Source: Austropuccinia psidii (lineage: Eukaryota; Basidiomycota; Pucciniomycetes; Pucciniales; Sphaerophragmiaceae). Taken from it: DNA of 64,000 bases. Shown piece after piece: positions 11,322 to 21,371 of this stretch (its first letter is position 1; every line of letters begins with the position of its first letter). A program made the position numbers and the translations under genes. The stretch covers positions 48,297,662 through 48,361,661 of the forward strand of contig JALGQZ010000001.1 in the NCBI GenBank assembly GCA_023105745.1, read 5' to 3'. The notes under the pieces were generated by a model that made no database searches, had not been told where the DNA came from, and worked only from the letters and a program-made list of their open reading frames with translations.

Positions 11322-12431
11322 TGTTGGAGGGTATTGATTGTCTTCCCTGTCATAGAGGTAATCAATTTCTTTGTCAAAGTTATCCTGTTGCTGCTGGATA
11401 CTCCTCAGATCCCTCCTCACAGTTTGTTGTTCTTCTAGAATTGAATTCAACTGTCTGTTAGTTTTTTCAAATTCTGTCCAAATTTTGGCCAGATTTGTCT
11501 TTAAGTCTTTTATGACTGTTGCTTGGAAAGCATTTTCTTCTTTTAATGTTGCCACTTCTGTCCTCATTTTTCCTGAGGTTTCATGTGTCCAATCCATGAA
11601 TTGGGCCAATTTGGTCCATGTGAATTTGTTTTCAAACTCATGAGTGTGGATTGTAGTTTCAGTTATTAATTCTGGGTCTATTGAGTCAGAACTATCAAAA
11701 CTATTTGTAGGTACAACTATTTCTTGCTTTTGTGTACTTCTTGGACTAAGTCCATCAGCTTTTTCATCAATGGGTCTGCTTCCTTCTTCCTCTGGTTGAA
11801 AGAAGTTTTGTTTTTCCCTTGGGCTCCTTTTCTCCTGTTGGAAACTACCTGGAAGGGTTGGGGAGCCTTGGATGAAGTTTCCTTTGGCTTGTAGGGCCAT
11901 GAACTGCTGGATTGTTGTGGGGAAGATGGGACTTCTCCTTCCATTTCTGGGGGTACCTGAATCTGACTGGGCTCTTCCTTGTGCCAAGATCTCTCTATGG
12001 CTTGTATGGCTGCCTGGTTCTCTTTGATTCTGGTTGCTCTTTCTTCTAAGAGTTTGAAATTCTTGTTGGGATTCCAACCTTGAATTTCTGTCATAAGTTC
12101 CATCCAAGCCATTTTCTTGAGACAGATCTTCTGGGTTGTTATCCCCACTTCTGCCCATGATGCTGCCATAGTGAACATTTTGTTGTCCATGCTCCATGTG
12201 AAGAGGTCTCTCAGGAGTTTGTGTATTTGGAGGACCTGTTCTGCATCTGTCCAATCTCCTGGTTGGACTTCTGGGTTGAATTTGATTTGGAATAAGACCT
12301 TGGGTAGGAGTTCCCTGATGGTAAGTCCTTTGCTGGTCATTTGCTCCAGTTCTTCTTCCTCTGTGTCTTCTTGGCCAGTGTTCTGGTTGATTTCTTGGGA
12401 ATCCAAGATCTCTAAGAAGTGGAGGTGTCAT
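11322..12431 (-). pseudogene. Element 0 gag, proximal half (Gag-Pol frame)
   Basis: The frame starts at an ATG (12431) and runs through the TSD into Element 1, whose LTR supplies the present stop (11304). The first 230 or so codons give a compositionally odd R/Q/P/S/G-rich peptide, as expected of an overprinted frame. Codons near 11322-11650 give normal gag-like sequence with a coiled-coil look (HEFENKFTWTKLAQFMDW and later QQQQDNFDKEIDYLYD). The frame continues after the insertion at 632. Inactive through the insertion and the later stops. Confidence 0.8.
11717..12411 (-). CDS. Overprinted leader ORF of Element 0
   Basis: About 230-codon frame, +1 relative to the ATG frame, open from the predicted acceptor at 12411 to the TAG at 11717. 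Its product looks like a real protein: WTDAEQVLQIHKLLRDLF, hydrophobic and aromatic residues at regular spacing, IQGWNPN (compare SNGWNPL and LNGWHPL in Elements 1 and 3) and a basic C-terminal region ending HKSKK. It is clearly more diverged than the other two. It stays open although the element is old and the upstream exon has an indel. Function unknown; probably the Element 0 counterpart of the leader proteins of Elements 1 and 3. Confidence 0.6.
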
Positions 12432-12492
12432 TTTAACAATGTTAAAAAATGACAGACAATAAAAAATGTTGTATTTTTCAAGGTTTATTTAC
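12412..12492 (-). other. Predicted leader intron of Element 0 containing the Gag-Pol ATG
   Basis: Donor GCTAAAG|GTAAAT (12493/12492) and acceptor CTTCTTAG (12412); 81 nt. The ATG at 12431 lies 20 nt before the intron end. Phase 1 joining leads into the overprinted frame, exactly as in Elements 1 and 3. Confidence 0.6.
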
Positions 12493-12803
12493 CTTTAGCA
12501 GGCCCTTGTACAAATTTATGATCTATACTCTTTGGAAATTTGCCTTTAGAGTTTACAACTGGGTTGATAACAGTGATTTTCTGTTTCTCAATTTGTTTTG
12601 GTGATCCAATTGGTTTTGTTGGAGCTTTTCTGGGTTTTTTGGCCCTTGGCACGGCTATTGGTGTCCAATCTTTGAGTTGATTGTCACTTCACTGTGTCTT
12701 TTCTGCTTGCCCTTGGTTTTTGGCAGCACCTCTCTGTCTTCTGAGGCTGTCACAGATGGATTTCCTTGTGACTGGGTTTCTAATGGAATGTAGTCTTTTT
12801 CCA
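12493..12803 (-). pseudogene. Upstream exon of Element 0 (frameshifted)
   Basis: Begins after TTCTGAATAG|TG and ends GCTAAAG. Early codons (EKDYIPLETQSQ) and late codons (a K/P-rich WTPIAVPRAKKPRKAP segment, then KFPKSIDHKFVQGPAK) are in different frames. An indel near 12685-12700 has therefore broken it. The exon is 311 nt, longer than its counterparts in Elements 1 and 3. Confidence 0.5.
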
Positions 12804-13628
12804 CTATTCAGAAAAGATATTTCAGATTGTATATCAGTATTTTCTGATAAAACAAAATGATTATATTCAATTCTACTGTTATTTTTCGAAATTTTTAAGT
12901 ATTTTATCTTTTTTTTTATTATTTTTATATGTTTTTATTGAAAAATAACAGTTTTTGAGTTTTTCACTTATGTTTTATAAATGAAAACTGTAATATCCAA
13001 GTGTTTTGTGAATTATTCACTTGGATATTATTGTGTTTTTGTATAAACACGTCAAATTTATTAAATTATAATAAATTTGATTTGTTATTATAAATATTAT
13101 AAATAATATTTATTATAACACTTGATATTTCATTCAAATATCAATTAATTACAAGTTTTCATGTCAATTTGAGTTATATCTTGTTTGAAAGGAAATATTT
13201 AATTAAAATATTCCTTATAAATAATAAAAATTATTTTATTATTTAATATTTATTAATTATTTATTAATAAATGTTTCTATATTAATTTTCACGCACTTTG
13301 GTGAAAAATAATAGTAAAATAAATAATATACTGTTTGTATATTATTATTTATATTGAAATTTAAATAATACTGTTGTATTATTATTAAATTTCGTGGAAA
13401 TTATTGCAATATAATAAAAAGGAGGATTTGTACTCCTACTCTCAACAAAAATATTTTGTAATATATATTTTTGGAGGAAAAAAATTTGTATATATAATAT
13501 ATGATGCTAAAAAAAATGATAATAATATAAAATAAATTAGAAATTTTACTCACTTTTAGTAAAATACCTTGTAAATAGCTGAATTTTACGCCTAATTCAG
13601 TTCAAAACACGTCCAATAAGGTTGAAAA
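12804..13628 (-). other. AT-rich 5' leader of Element 0
   Basis: About 825 bp between the primer site and the upstream exon. Poly-T, ATAATA-type low complexity and no coding signal. Nothing else seen. Confidence 0.5.
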
Positions 13629-13649
13629 ACCACGGCCAGGCCCCCAAAA
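13629..13649 (-). other. Candidate primer binding site of Element 0
   Basis: The minus strand reads TTTTGGGGGCCTGGCCGTGG immediately after the LTR, matching the sites of Elements 1 and 3. Confidence 0.5.
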
Positions 13650-15154
13650 TGTCAGGGTGAGTCTATATAGTAGCTATAAAATGTAAATACAAGCTAGTAT
13701 TATGACTGTGACACGTCAAAAACAAATAATAAATTAAATCTTCAGGTCCTACTGCTACGTGGTAACAGTGGTGATGAGTCTATTGAGGACCTGGGTTGCA
13801 ATGCTCTAATATCTTTGACTGTAAAGAAACACTACAATAATTATATTCTAATTATATCTTTAATAATTCTAAGGACACTACTGATGTATAACAGTCTTGT
13901 CACGTAAGAATATAGGTAAAGTAAGATAAGATGATGGGTTTTTGAAGGAAAAAAACCCTCCTTTTTATACCTTTCAAGACTGTCAAGAGTTATTAACTCT
14001 TCAAACGTCAGAGGAGTGAAAATTTTCACTCCAATGGTCAGTCTGTGGTTCTGGATCCTCAATTCTGACGTCAGTAGAGGCAGAATTGTGGTTTTGGAAC
14101 CACAAATGATCATTCTGGATCAATACAGGGTGAAAAAACTTTTCACCTGCCACGTCAGCACTTGGATGACGTTGTTCTGGTGTCTGTATGATCAATACTG
14201 GTCATTCTGGGCGGGTTTAAGCTTTGAAAAACCATTATTTTGAGTATCAAGACAGTACTGGTTGGTACAGGTTTGGTACAGGCCAGTATTGGTCAAAATA
14301 CTTCCAACCCAGATATCTCAGTCGGTTTTTGAGATATCAAGAAAACAAGAGCACAGAATTGAAGGGCTTAATGAGCTCTTCAATTTGGTATGCTTCATGT
14401 TTACCCTTCTTTGAAATAGCAAAAGTTATAAGGGTTTTAAGTTTTTGGATGTATTTTTGTACATCAGTATGAGGCTTCAAAAACTTCCATGCCAGATATC
14501 TTCTTCAATTTGGAAGATATCTGTATTCTGATGATACAGTTTTGTAGGGCTTGATTAGCTCTACAGTTTGGTATATTACACTGTACAGTTGTATGAGTGT
14601 ATGCCAAAGATACAGGGGTTTGTTTACTTTCTTGTTTTCAGAATATCTGTATTTCTCGTTGTTAAACCTTTGAACCAAGATCCCTCAGTCAATTTAAGAG
14701 ATACAGAGGTCTAATGTATCTCAAATTAAAGCTCTTGTTTATATCTTTAATTTGGTTATAATTTTGTACAGTTTTGTACAAGCCCTCTTTGACTTTCAGG
14801 GGGGTCTTGGTTTTGAAATAAAGGTCATATGGTATCTCCAGTTGTAGTGGTGTTACAACAACATGGATGATATCATTGTCTAGCTCTCTATGTGAGCTTT
14901 AAGAAAAATACCATTTTGGTATATAATAACTTAAATATGCATAAGTTAGATGAGAGGTGAAAATAAGGGTTTTGACCTGTTTATTCTCCTCTAGGTTTCC
15001 TTATTCTGTTTGGATAAGGTTGGTGTTTAATTTAAGAGGATTGTTTTCTCTTATTTATTACCTGTATTGACTATGTTTGTTCAATACTTGTCATACCATT
15101 ATTTATGGTATGTTGGATGTCATGCTAGTGCTCTGTTTTGAGTCACAGGCTGAC
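13650..15154 (-). repeat. Element 0 5' LTR
   Basis: Plus-strand start TGTCAGGGTG; the end is GGCTGAC. The terminal inverted repeat TGTCAG/CTGACA has lost its last base compared with the related LTR end at 33962. About 1.5 kb. The body contains repeated short motifs (GGTACAGG, GATATC, AATTTGGTAT). The host sequence beyond it is LTR-D. Confidence 0.8.
13960..13969 (-). promoter_or_regulatory. TATA box of Element 0 LTR
   Basis: TATAAAAAGG on the minus strand, a close match to the eukaryotic TATA consensus, about 310 bp before the primer site. Confidence 0.5.
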
Positions 15155-16730
15155 TACTCTTGAGGTGGTAATATGGAAAATACTTCAATGCCACATAAAA
15201 TATCCGTGAAAAGTTTTGTTTTTATCAATTTCCCGCCAAAATAATGGGAATGTGAGAAATCCCAAGTTACATATACACTAATAATAGTGTTATGCATGTT
15301 TTGGGCACTTAATATTATGGTATTCTTAAATTCACTTTTGGTACACCCATAGTGGATATCTCACTTTAAGCTTAAAATTCTGTTTTGGACATAAAACATA
15401 GCCAAGGGGGACAAAAGACATCAAAGAGAGCCAGGGTACCCAAATTCTGAGGCCTCTGAGGCGTGGACAGCTCCAAAGCTTGGATCCATGGCTGATCTTG
15501 GCCAAATGAGTAAGGAAAAACCTTTTGGGAACTTGGTTACTATGTTACAACTTCAGTAAATGGTAAGAAAATAGCAAATAACCTGCTATTTTGACATGCC
15601 AAGGTGGTAAAGTACAGCTTAGACTCCTGTAACCATGTCAATTCTTAATTACCTACCATGGAAAAACCCCAAAAAAGTAATTAAAGACCTTTCTGGACTA
15701 GTATCCACTGATTTACCTCATAGCAACTAGCCATATACTGCTATTTGCAATTGTATGTAGAATTGAGGTAAAAACTTCAAAAATTCATTAAAATTACAAG
15801 TCTTAATGAATATTTCTGAAACTTTCTGGACAGATTATGAGCTTTATAATTCATATCAAAATGCAAAATAATTAGACTCCTATATGTAAAATTCAAAGTT
15901 TTACATACAGTCCATTTGTGATGATTCCATGTGAAACACAGAACATACATTCTGTGATGAAATTTCCAATAAATTTGATAAATTTGATAAATCAATGATA
16001 ATTTTTGAATAAAGGAAGATTTACAGTTGTTACTCCTTTTATTCTCAACCATAAATGGGTTGGTAGTCACGTAAAAGCTTCAATTAATTAATTATGATAA
16101 TCTTACGTGACAACAGATGATGCAATCAATAATCCAAAAAAGGTTTATTGTTTCCTCAATCACTGTTCTTTCAGTTTGCTCCATGGCATGCCTCTGTGAG
16201 CTTTCTTAGACTTAAAGAGGCCTCCTCTTGCTGTTTTTTCCACGTCATCACATTATTATATTATACCTTTATTACCAAACAAGTAATTATTAGTTAAAAC
16301 TATTTCTTGAGTGTCTTATTCTTTCAGAAATCTATCAGAAAGACGTGAAATCATAGAAATAAACTATATTGTGTTGCAATACTGTTATAAATCAATCTTG
16401 ATCCATTAAATCCACAATTCCATGTCAAAGTTCTCTACTATTATCTTCTAAAAGGTTCATTGGATTAATACTCAGTAATTTATCTCAATTCTTAAAGTTT
16501 TTCTCTAGTAATAGTTTTCTTCAAGAATTATCTTTAAAGTTATTCTTGTAAAAGATAATTATATATTAAAGTAATTTTGTTATTTTAATAAAAGAAGTTT
16601 TTTATTATTGAATTCTTCTTGTAATTTATTCCTGTAGACAATTACTGCTTACTGTTATATTTCATAAGAACAGTCATAGTACTGTTGATTGATAGTAATA
16701 TTATCAAAGGTTTCATAGAGACATCTTACA
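15155..16730 (+). repeat. LTR-D, solo-type LTR truncated by Element 0
   Basis: Homologous, in inverted orientation, to LTR-D' (35125-36214 plus 55581-56403). It ends ACATCTTACA at 16730. Its first 230 bp or so are missing because Element 0 inserted there: the sequence resumes at CTCTTGAGGTGGTAATATGG, which in LTR-D' is interior (about 56140-56170). No internal retroelement sequence follows, so it is a solo LTR or an LTR whose partner is off-window. It also preserves the empty target site of Element 5 (near 15732). Confidence 0.8.
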
Positions 16731-17731
16731 AATTCTATACAGGTTCCCTGGAAACATTCTGTATAGAACAGTGCAATTGGCCAAGGAGTTCTTCTTGCCT
16801 TGAAAGCTGTCTTGATGTGAAAAAACCCTTGAAATAACCCCTTGAAGAATCCTGAAGTGAAATAACAACACCTGGAAATCCAGGGAAATGGGGTCCTTGA
16901 ATAACCTTCTGGTTACCACCATAAATTGTAAGACTGAAGGGCTGGAGTCCACCTTTGAAATTAGTGGTGAATTTGAGGACTTGGTTTTGAATGTAATAAT
17001 TGAGTCCTGCAAAAATTTCCATTGAATTTATGAGGACAAATGGTGCATAATGGTATATAAGACCATACATGTACCACTCCTGGTTCTCACAGATTTGGGT
17101 GCATTTGAGTTGGGCCAGGGGTTTCCCTGATCTTGAGGGGGAACCCCCTGATTGAAGGTGGCTGGTGTCCTCTGATGATTTCCAGAGGCCATGGCTTGGG
17201 CCTTTAGTCCTTGGTAAAATTTGGGTATCTTGGGCCCTTGGGCCAATTTGAGGTTCTTGTTGCTTTTGGCCATTTTGGATCTCTTGAAGTTTTGGCCAAA
17301 GACAGCCTCAGGTGGGGCTGCTAACCTATCCCCTTGTCCCCTTTTGTCCCCATTGGAATTAGGCCAAAAGGGGCCTAATTGGTACCACAGACCACAGTAG
17401 GAAGACCATAGAAGCTGTAGGGGGCCTAAATGGCCCAAATATGTCATTTAGGGCCCAAGGCCCTTGAGGGGCCAGAGGCCTCTGGAAACATAAATGACCC
17501 CCACACCCCCAGAAATAAGGTATTGGCCTGGGGGCTGGTGGGATTGAGAATGAAGTTCTGTGACCGTGAATTGCCATGAACAGCAGATATTGCCAAAAGG
17601 CCATTTCCTGAAATGAGGGATCAAATTAATTAAGATTGAGAATATGGCCAAGTTGGCCGTATTTTAATGGAGGCTTTAGTTTCCGTAAACACCAATTGAG
17701 AGGTTTGTTTTCACAGTGTTGTGATATGACA
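16731..17731. repeat. LTR-E, old LTR-like repeat (left copy)
   Basis: Inverted homologue of 29832-30790. Shared blocks include the TACAGGTT start, TCCTTGAA with CCACCAT, TGGTGCATAAT near a TATATAA box, GGCCAAAAGGGGCC, and the end ACACCAATTG..TTGTGATATGACA. It is far less AT-rich than its surroundings (GGCC-rich). Its left part is cut off at LTR-D. No intact ORF; short open stretches occur only because the region is GC-richer. Confidence 0.65.
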
Positions 17732-20582
17732 CTCATCAACGTGAGTAATGAGAAAATGGATTATTTTTGATAGAAATTTGTACTTAGATTTGATCTTATT
17801 AATTGAGCTGATGAAGACTTTCAGGTATATTAATTTTTTTAATTAATATGCCATATATTGGTAGATTTGACTTCAAAATATACCTTATTAAAAGTATTAT
17901 TAAAGTTCAATTTATCCACTTTTTAGATACAAAATTGAAAATCACTAGGTCCCAAGTATTCATGACCTCATTCAAAAGATAAAAAGATTAAAAAAATATC
18001 TATCATGTAATTTCTAGCGGAGATTTTAAATTACAAGTCTTGATTAATGAAATTATCTTAATCCTGCGGAATGCATGATTCAATTCATTATTCTCAAATT
18101 TCTGATAAAAAATGAGCTGTATTTATTTTATTAATAATTCAGAAGAAAAAAATTTAATAGAAAGGGTGTTCGCATATATTTATTGATAATTGAGCTCAGT
18201 TCAATATCTTGAAAGGTAATAAAGATCAACTAACCATTTAGTAATTCTATATGAAAGCTTACAGTCAGGCATATTCTGGCTTGATTGTCTAATAGTAAAA
18301 AGAAATTTTGAGCTCAGATCCCTTAGCTACATAGCCTTTTTATCTTTATTCTGATTTAACATGTAATATTTATGTGAAAATTGTGTATCAATGTGGTAAT
18401 AACTGTGTGAAGTTCCCTTTCCTTATTGAAATTCAAGTTTTCAAAATTGGCTGTTAACTCCTGGATCATGGTTTTATCAACAGGACACATCATTCTGCAG
18501 CCATAGAATTATCTAAAACAGTAATTAAACAAAATAATTATTTAAATAATGGTAATATACTTTGAAACAAACTGTATGATACCTTTTTTTCACCGTTTTT
18601 TATATGATAAATATAAAATTAATTATGGTATAATCCTACTCTTCCTTTAGTATCAATAGGAGGTAATAATTCCTTATTTTGTTTCTGAGAATATATTTAG
18701 CTCAATTTGAAGCTATGCTCCCTTATTATTGTTGAATAAATCTCTAAAAGAAAGGAACTATAAAAAATAAAAGTATATTACAATAGATTGAATATGCAAA
18801 TATTTTATAAATTCAAAGCTTATACGGAATTTGACTGTTTTTGTAATCAATTTCTCCATAGAATTTGCAGGTTCATAGTTTAAAGGTGAATAATGAGCAC
18901 TGAGGAACTCGAACCCTCATGGTTGATATTCATGCGTTATGCTCTTTCCCAATTGAGCTAAGTGCTCATTGCAGATGTATTGCGAGTGAAGAAACCATTC
19001 CTGACTTTGAATATGTATTAGCTCTGCCTAATCATGGTTCAGAAGGTGTTCAAGAATTATAAAGAGCTGATATAAAATTCTCCAACATTTTTCATATAGT
19101 AAATGTAAAATACCCAATGAGATAATCCTATTCCTCCTTTAGTATGGGCTGGAGTTAATGATTCCTTATTTTGTTTCTGAAACTATATTTAGCTGAAGTT
19201 TAAGCCATTTTCCTTTATTACTTTTGAATATATCTTGGAAAGAAAGGAAATATGCTTGATCAAAATATATTACAATAAAATAAATATACCGATATTTGAC
19301 AAAGTCAAAACTTATACAAAATTTGGCTGTTTTTGTAATCAATTTTTCCATAGAATTTTTGGGTTTAGATTTGAAAGGAAGATTGATTAATCTATATCTG
19401 AGAAAAGTAACTATGAAGGTAACTAATAAGAATAGAAACTCTTTGTGAATATTCAAGTTTCAGGAGTAGAAAAATATTTATGGTGTTGACCAGAAATTAA
19501 ATTCTGTATTTGATAGTAGAGAGAACTAATAAATGGTTAATTTCTCAATCATAAATTGCAGAATTATTTTCCTACGAACCAAATGCATGAGATTTTATGG
19601 TAGCTTAATAGTTTCTACTTATATAAAAATTCAAACATAAATTAAAATAACATTAATCTAGAAATTGATTGGCTTCTTAATTTAGTATCAATTCATTAAA
19701 AGGTTCCCACCACATAATTGTTGTATTTTGTAAATCCAAATAACGCTGTGATAGAAATTTTGGTTTATTTTCAAAGTAATTTGGAGTAATCAACCTCAAC
19801 AGGCTTCTGTGATTTTTGTTCTAATAATATGACTGAAACATATGCTCGAAAGCTTTGATATTTTGGTATTTATTACAGAAGAAAATTGTCTCATCTTTCA
19901 TTCAATATTACGTCTACTAATATAAAAATAAATACTCATTTGATAATTTCTTTCAATTCTGTAATCATTAAATGAAAACAGCATATGAGTTCTCATCAAA
20001 TTGAAACTATTTTACCTGCACTAATTATTATATAAGTATTAGATAAAACAAAATTTTAGTCCTCTTTTTTTTCTTAATAGTCAGACAGGTTTAATTTGTC
20101 GAAAAATATCAAATTATGACAAAATAGTGAGTACGTTTGGAGCTATATAAGCTGTTTTACAACAGAGACACATGAAAAAACTTACAAAAAATTAACACAT
20201 TACACTGCATACAAATTTCCGTTTATGGAAACCAATTTGATAGATACAATAATGATTGCGATTTGATTTATGAGGTATATACTCATTTTAAAATACGATT
20301 GTCCATTTTAATTGAAAATTATTTTTATCAGTAATGTGGGATTGTTAGGTTTCCCTATCTTTGCCCTAACAGAGAACTTAGGTTAAGGTGTTATTGAATC
20401 CGGCCTTTATGGGTTTGGTGCCCCTGATAAGTTACGGACTGATTATAATATTTTCCTTTAGCTTACTTACAGACAAATATACTCGAGGCTGAGACGGTTC
20501 TGTCTTTGTCAAAAATGAAGCATCAAAAATGCAAGTGTAAAAAGGGCCTTTATATAGGCTAATTGAGTCCAACTGACTATAA
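17732..20582. other. AT-rich spacer with segmental duplication
   Basis: No protein gene seen. About 17780-20080 is a diverged direct copy of about 57430-59130, sharing for example TTGAAAATCA, CTTAATCCTG, CATAGAATTT and AGCATATGAGT in the same order. Inside it, about 18590-18888 is repeated at about 19085-19378, with a tRNA-like gene between the two copies. The distant copy at 58200-58560 has only one such unit, so the tandem duplication and the tRNA-like insert are specific to this locus. Confidence 0.55.
18894..18967 (-). tRNA. tRNA-like gene, isotype unresolved
   Basis: The minus strand gives a perfect 7-bp acceptor stem (GAGCACT/AGTGCTC), a D arm GCTC..GAGC with box A TTAGCTCAATTGG, and a T arm GAGGG-TTCGAGT-TCCTC containing box B. 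Length is 73 nt plus an A discriminator. The anticodon arm does not fold canonically: the segment ATAACGCATGAATATCAACC lacks a 5-bp stem and a U33 before the possible CAT anticodon. Perhaps a Met-type gene that has decayed, or a tRNA-derived repeat. Confidence 0.5.
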
Positions 20583-20596
20583 TCCGAGTTAGTTCA
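20583..20596 (+). pseudogene. 5' part of tRNA-like gene split by the DNA transposon
   Basis: TCCGAGTTAGTTCA matches the 5' end of the uninterrupted tRNA-like gene at 27391-27501. The rest resumes at 27190 after the transposon. The last three bases (TCA, 20594-20596) are the target duplication. Confidence 0.8.
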
Positions 20597-20642
20597 CACC
20601 CCCGGAAATCAGGTGACGTAAGCCTGCATCCGTCACCTGGAC
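20597..20642 (+). repeat. Left TIR of DNA transposon, with internal palindrome
   Basis: 46 bp, 35 of them identical to the right TIR by eye. It contains GGTGACG and, 12 bp later, CGTCACC, an inverted repeat within the TIR. This is a likely transposase binding site. Confidence 0.8.
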
Positions 20643-21371
20643 GTAGATATGGGGTGTGTGCACACTTTTTTGAAATACGTCAGTGTCTAAAATCTGCTAC
20701 ATACAGTGCATGCACATGAGTATTACACAAAGGGTACCCTGTCCTTTCATTTAAGTATTTCTTTGACTAATAGAAATATGTAAAAGGTTTGTTTGGTTTC
20801 GAAAAATTCATGAAGATTTCTAATGGAATGTAGAGCCATAAAAGGATTATTTACTGCGTGGTTCAAACATATTCAGTCAAAACCACAAAAGAACATAGGA
20901 TACTATTACAGATTGATGAGCTAATTTTGAGATTTTCGACAAAAAATACCTTTGTTGGTGGGTTTCTCACTTAAGAAATGTATCAATTTTTTGTGCCTTT
21001 GTTGTTTTTACGGAAGCTTTGGCTTTATTTATTATTCTTCATTTGACTCGCTCCTTTTTTAAAGAAAATTTATTCACTACCTCCCGTCTGATGCCTTTCC
21101 ACTAATCGTGGTTTCTTCCCTCAAACTTATTATCAACTACAGATGTTTTATCTGATCAGACTAATTGTCTTGAGCTTCGTCATTATATTAGCTTTCTCGT
21201 TTGCCAAAGTCTTTTATACTCCTCTCACATACATTCAGGGTATTTTTCGCTATATTTACTATTTTTTTGCATTCATAAATCACCTATTTTCTGCAGCAGT
21301 AGAAGCAAGAACCAATATAATAAGTTTTCAATTGCCTCCCCAATCAATCAGTTTTTTTATTAGCATCACCT
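20643..21371 (+). other. 5' region of accessory gene
   Basis: About 730 bp between the TIR and the accessory ATG; AT-rich, no convincing gene. A short open stretch (21143-21391) is hydrophobic and looks like an AT-rich 5' leader rather than a protein. Confidence 0.4.

Noticed and set aside
16713..17651. Several 67-139 codon frames in LTR-E
   Set aside because: The region is GC-richer and so has fewer stops. The frames overlap on one strand, are not open in the inverted copy at 29832-30790, and resemble no domain.
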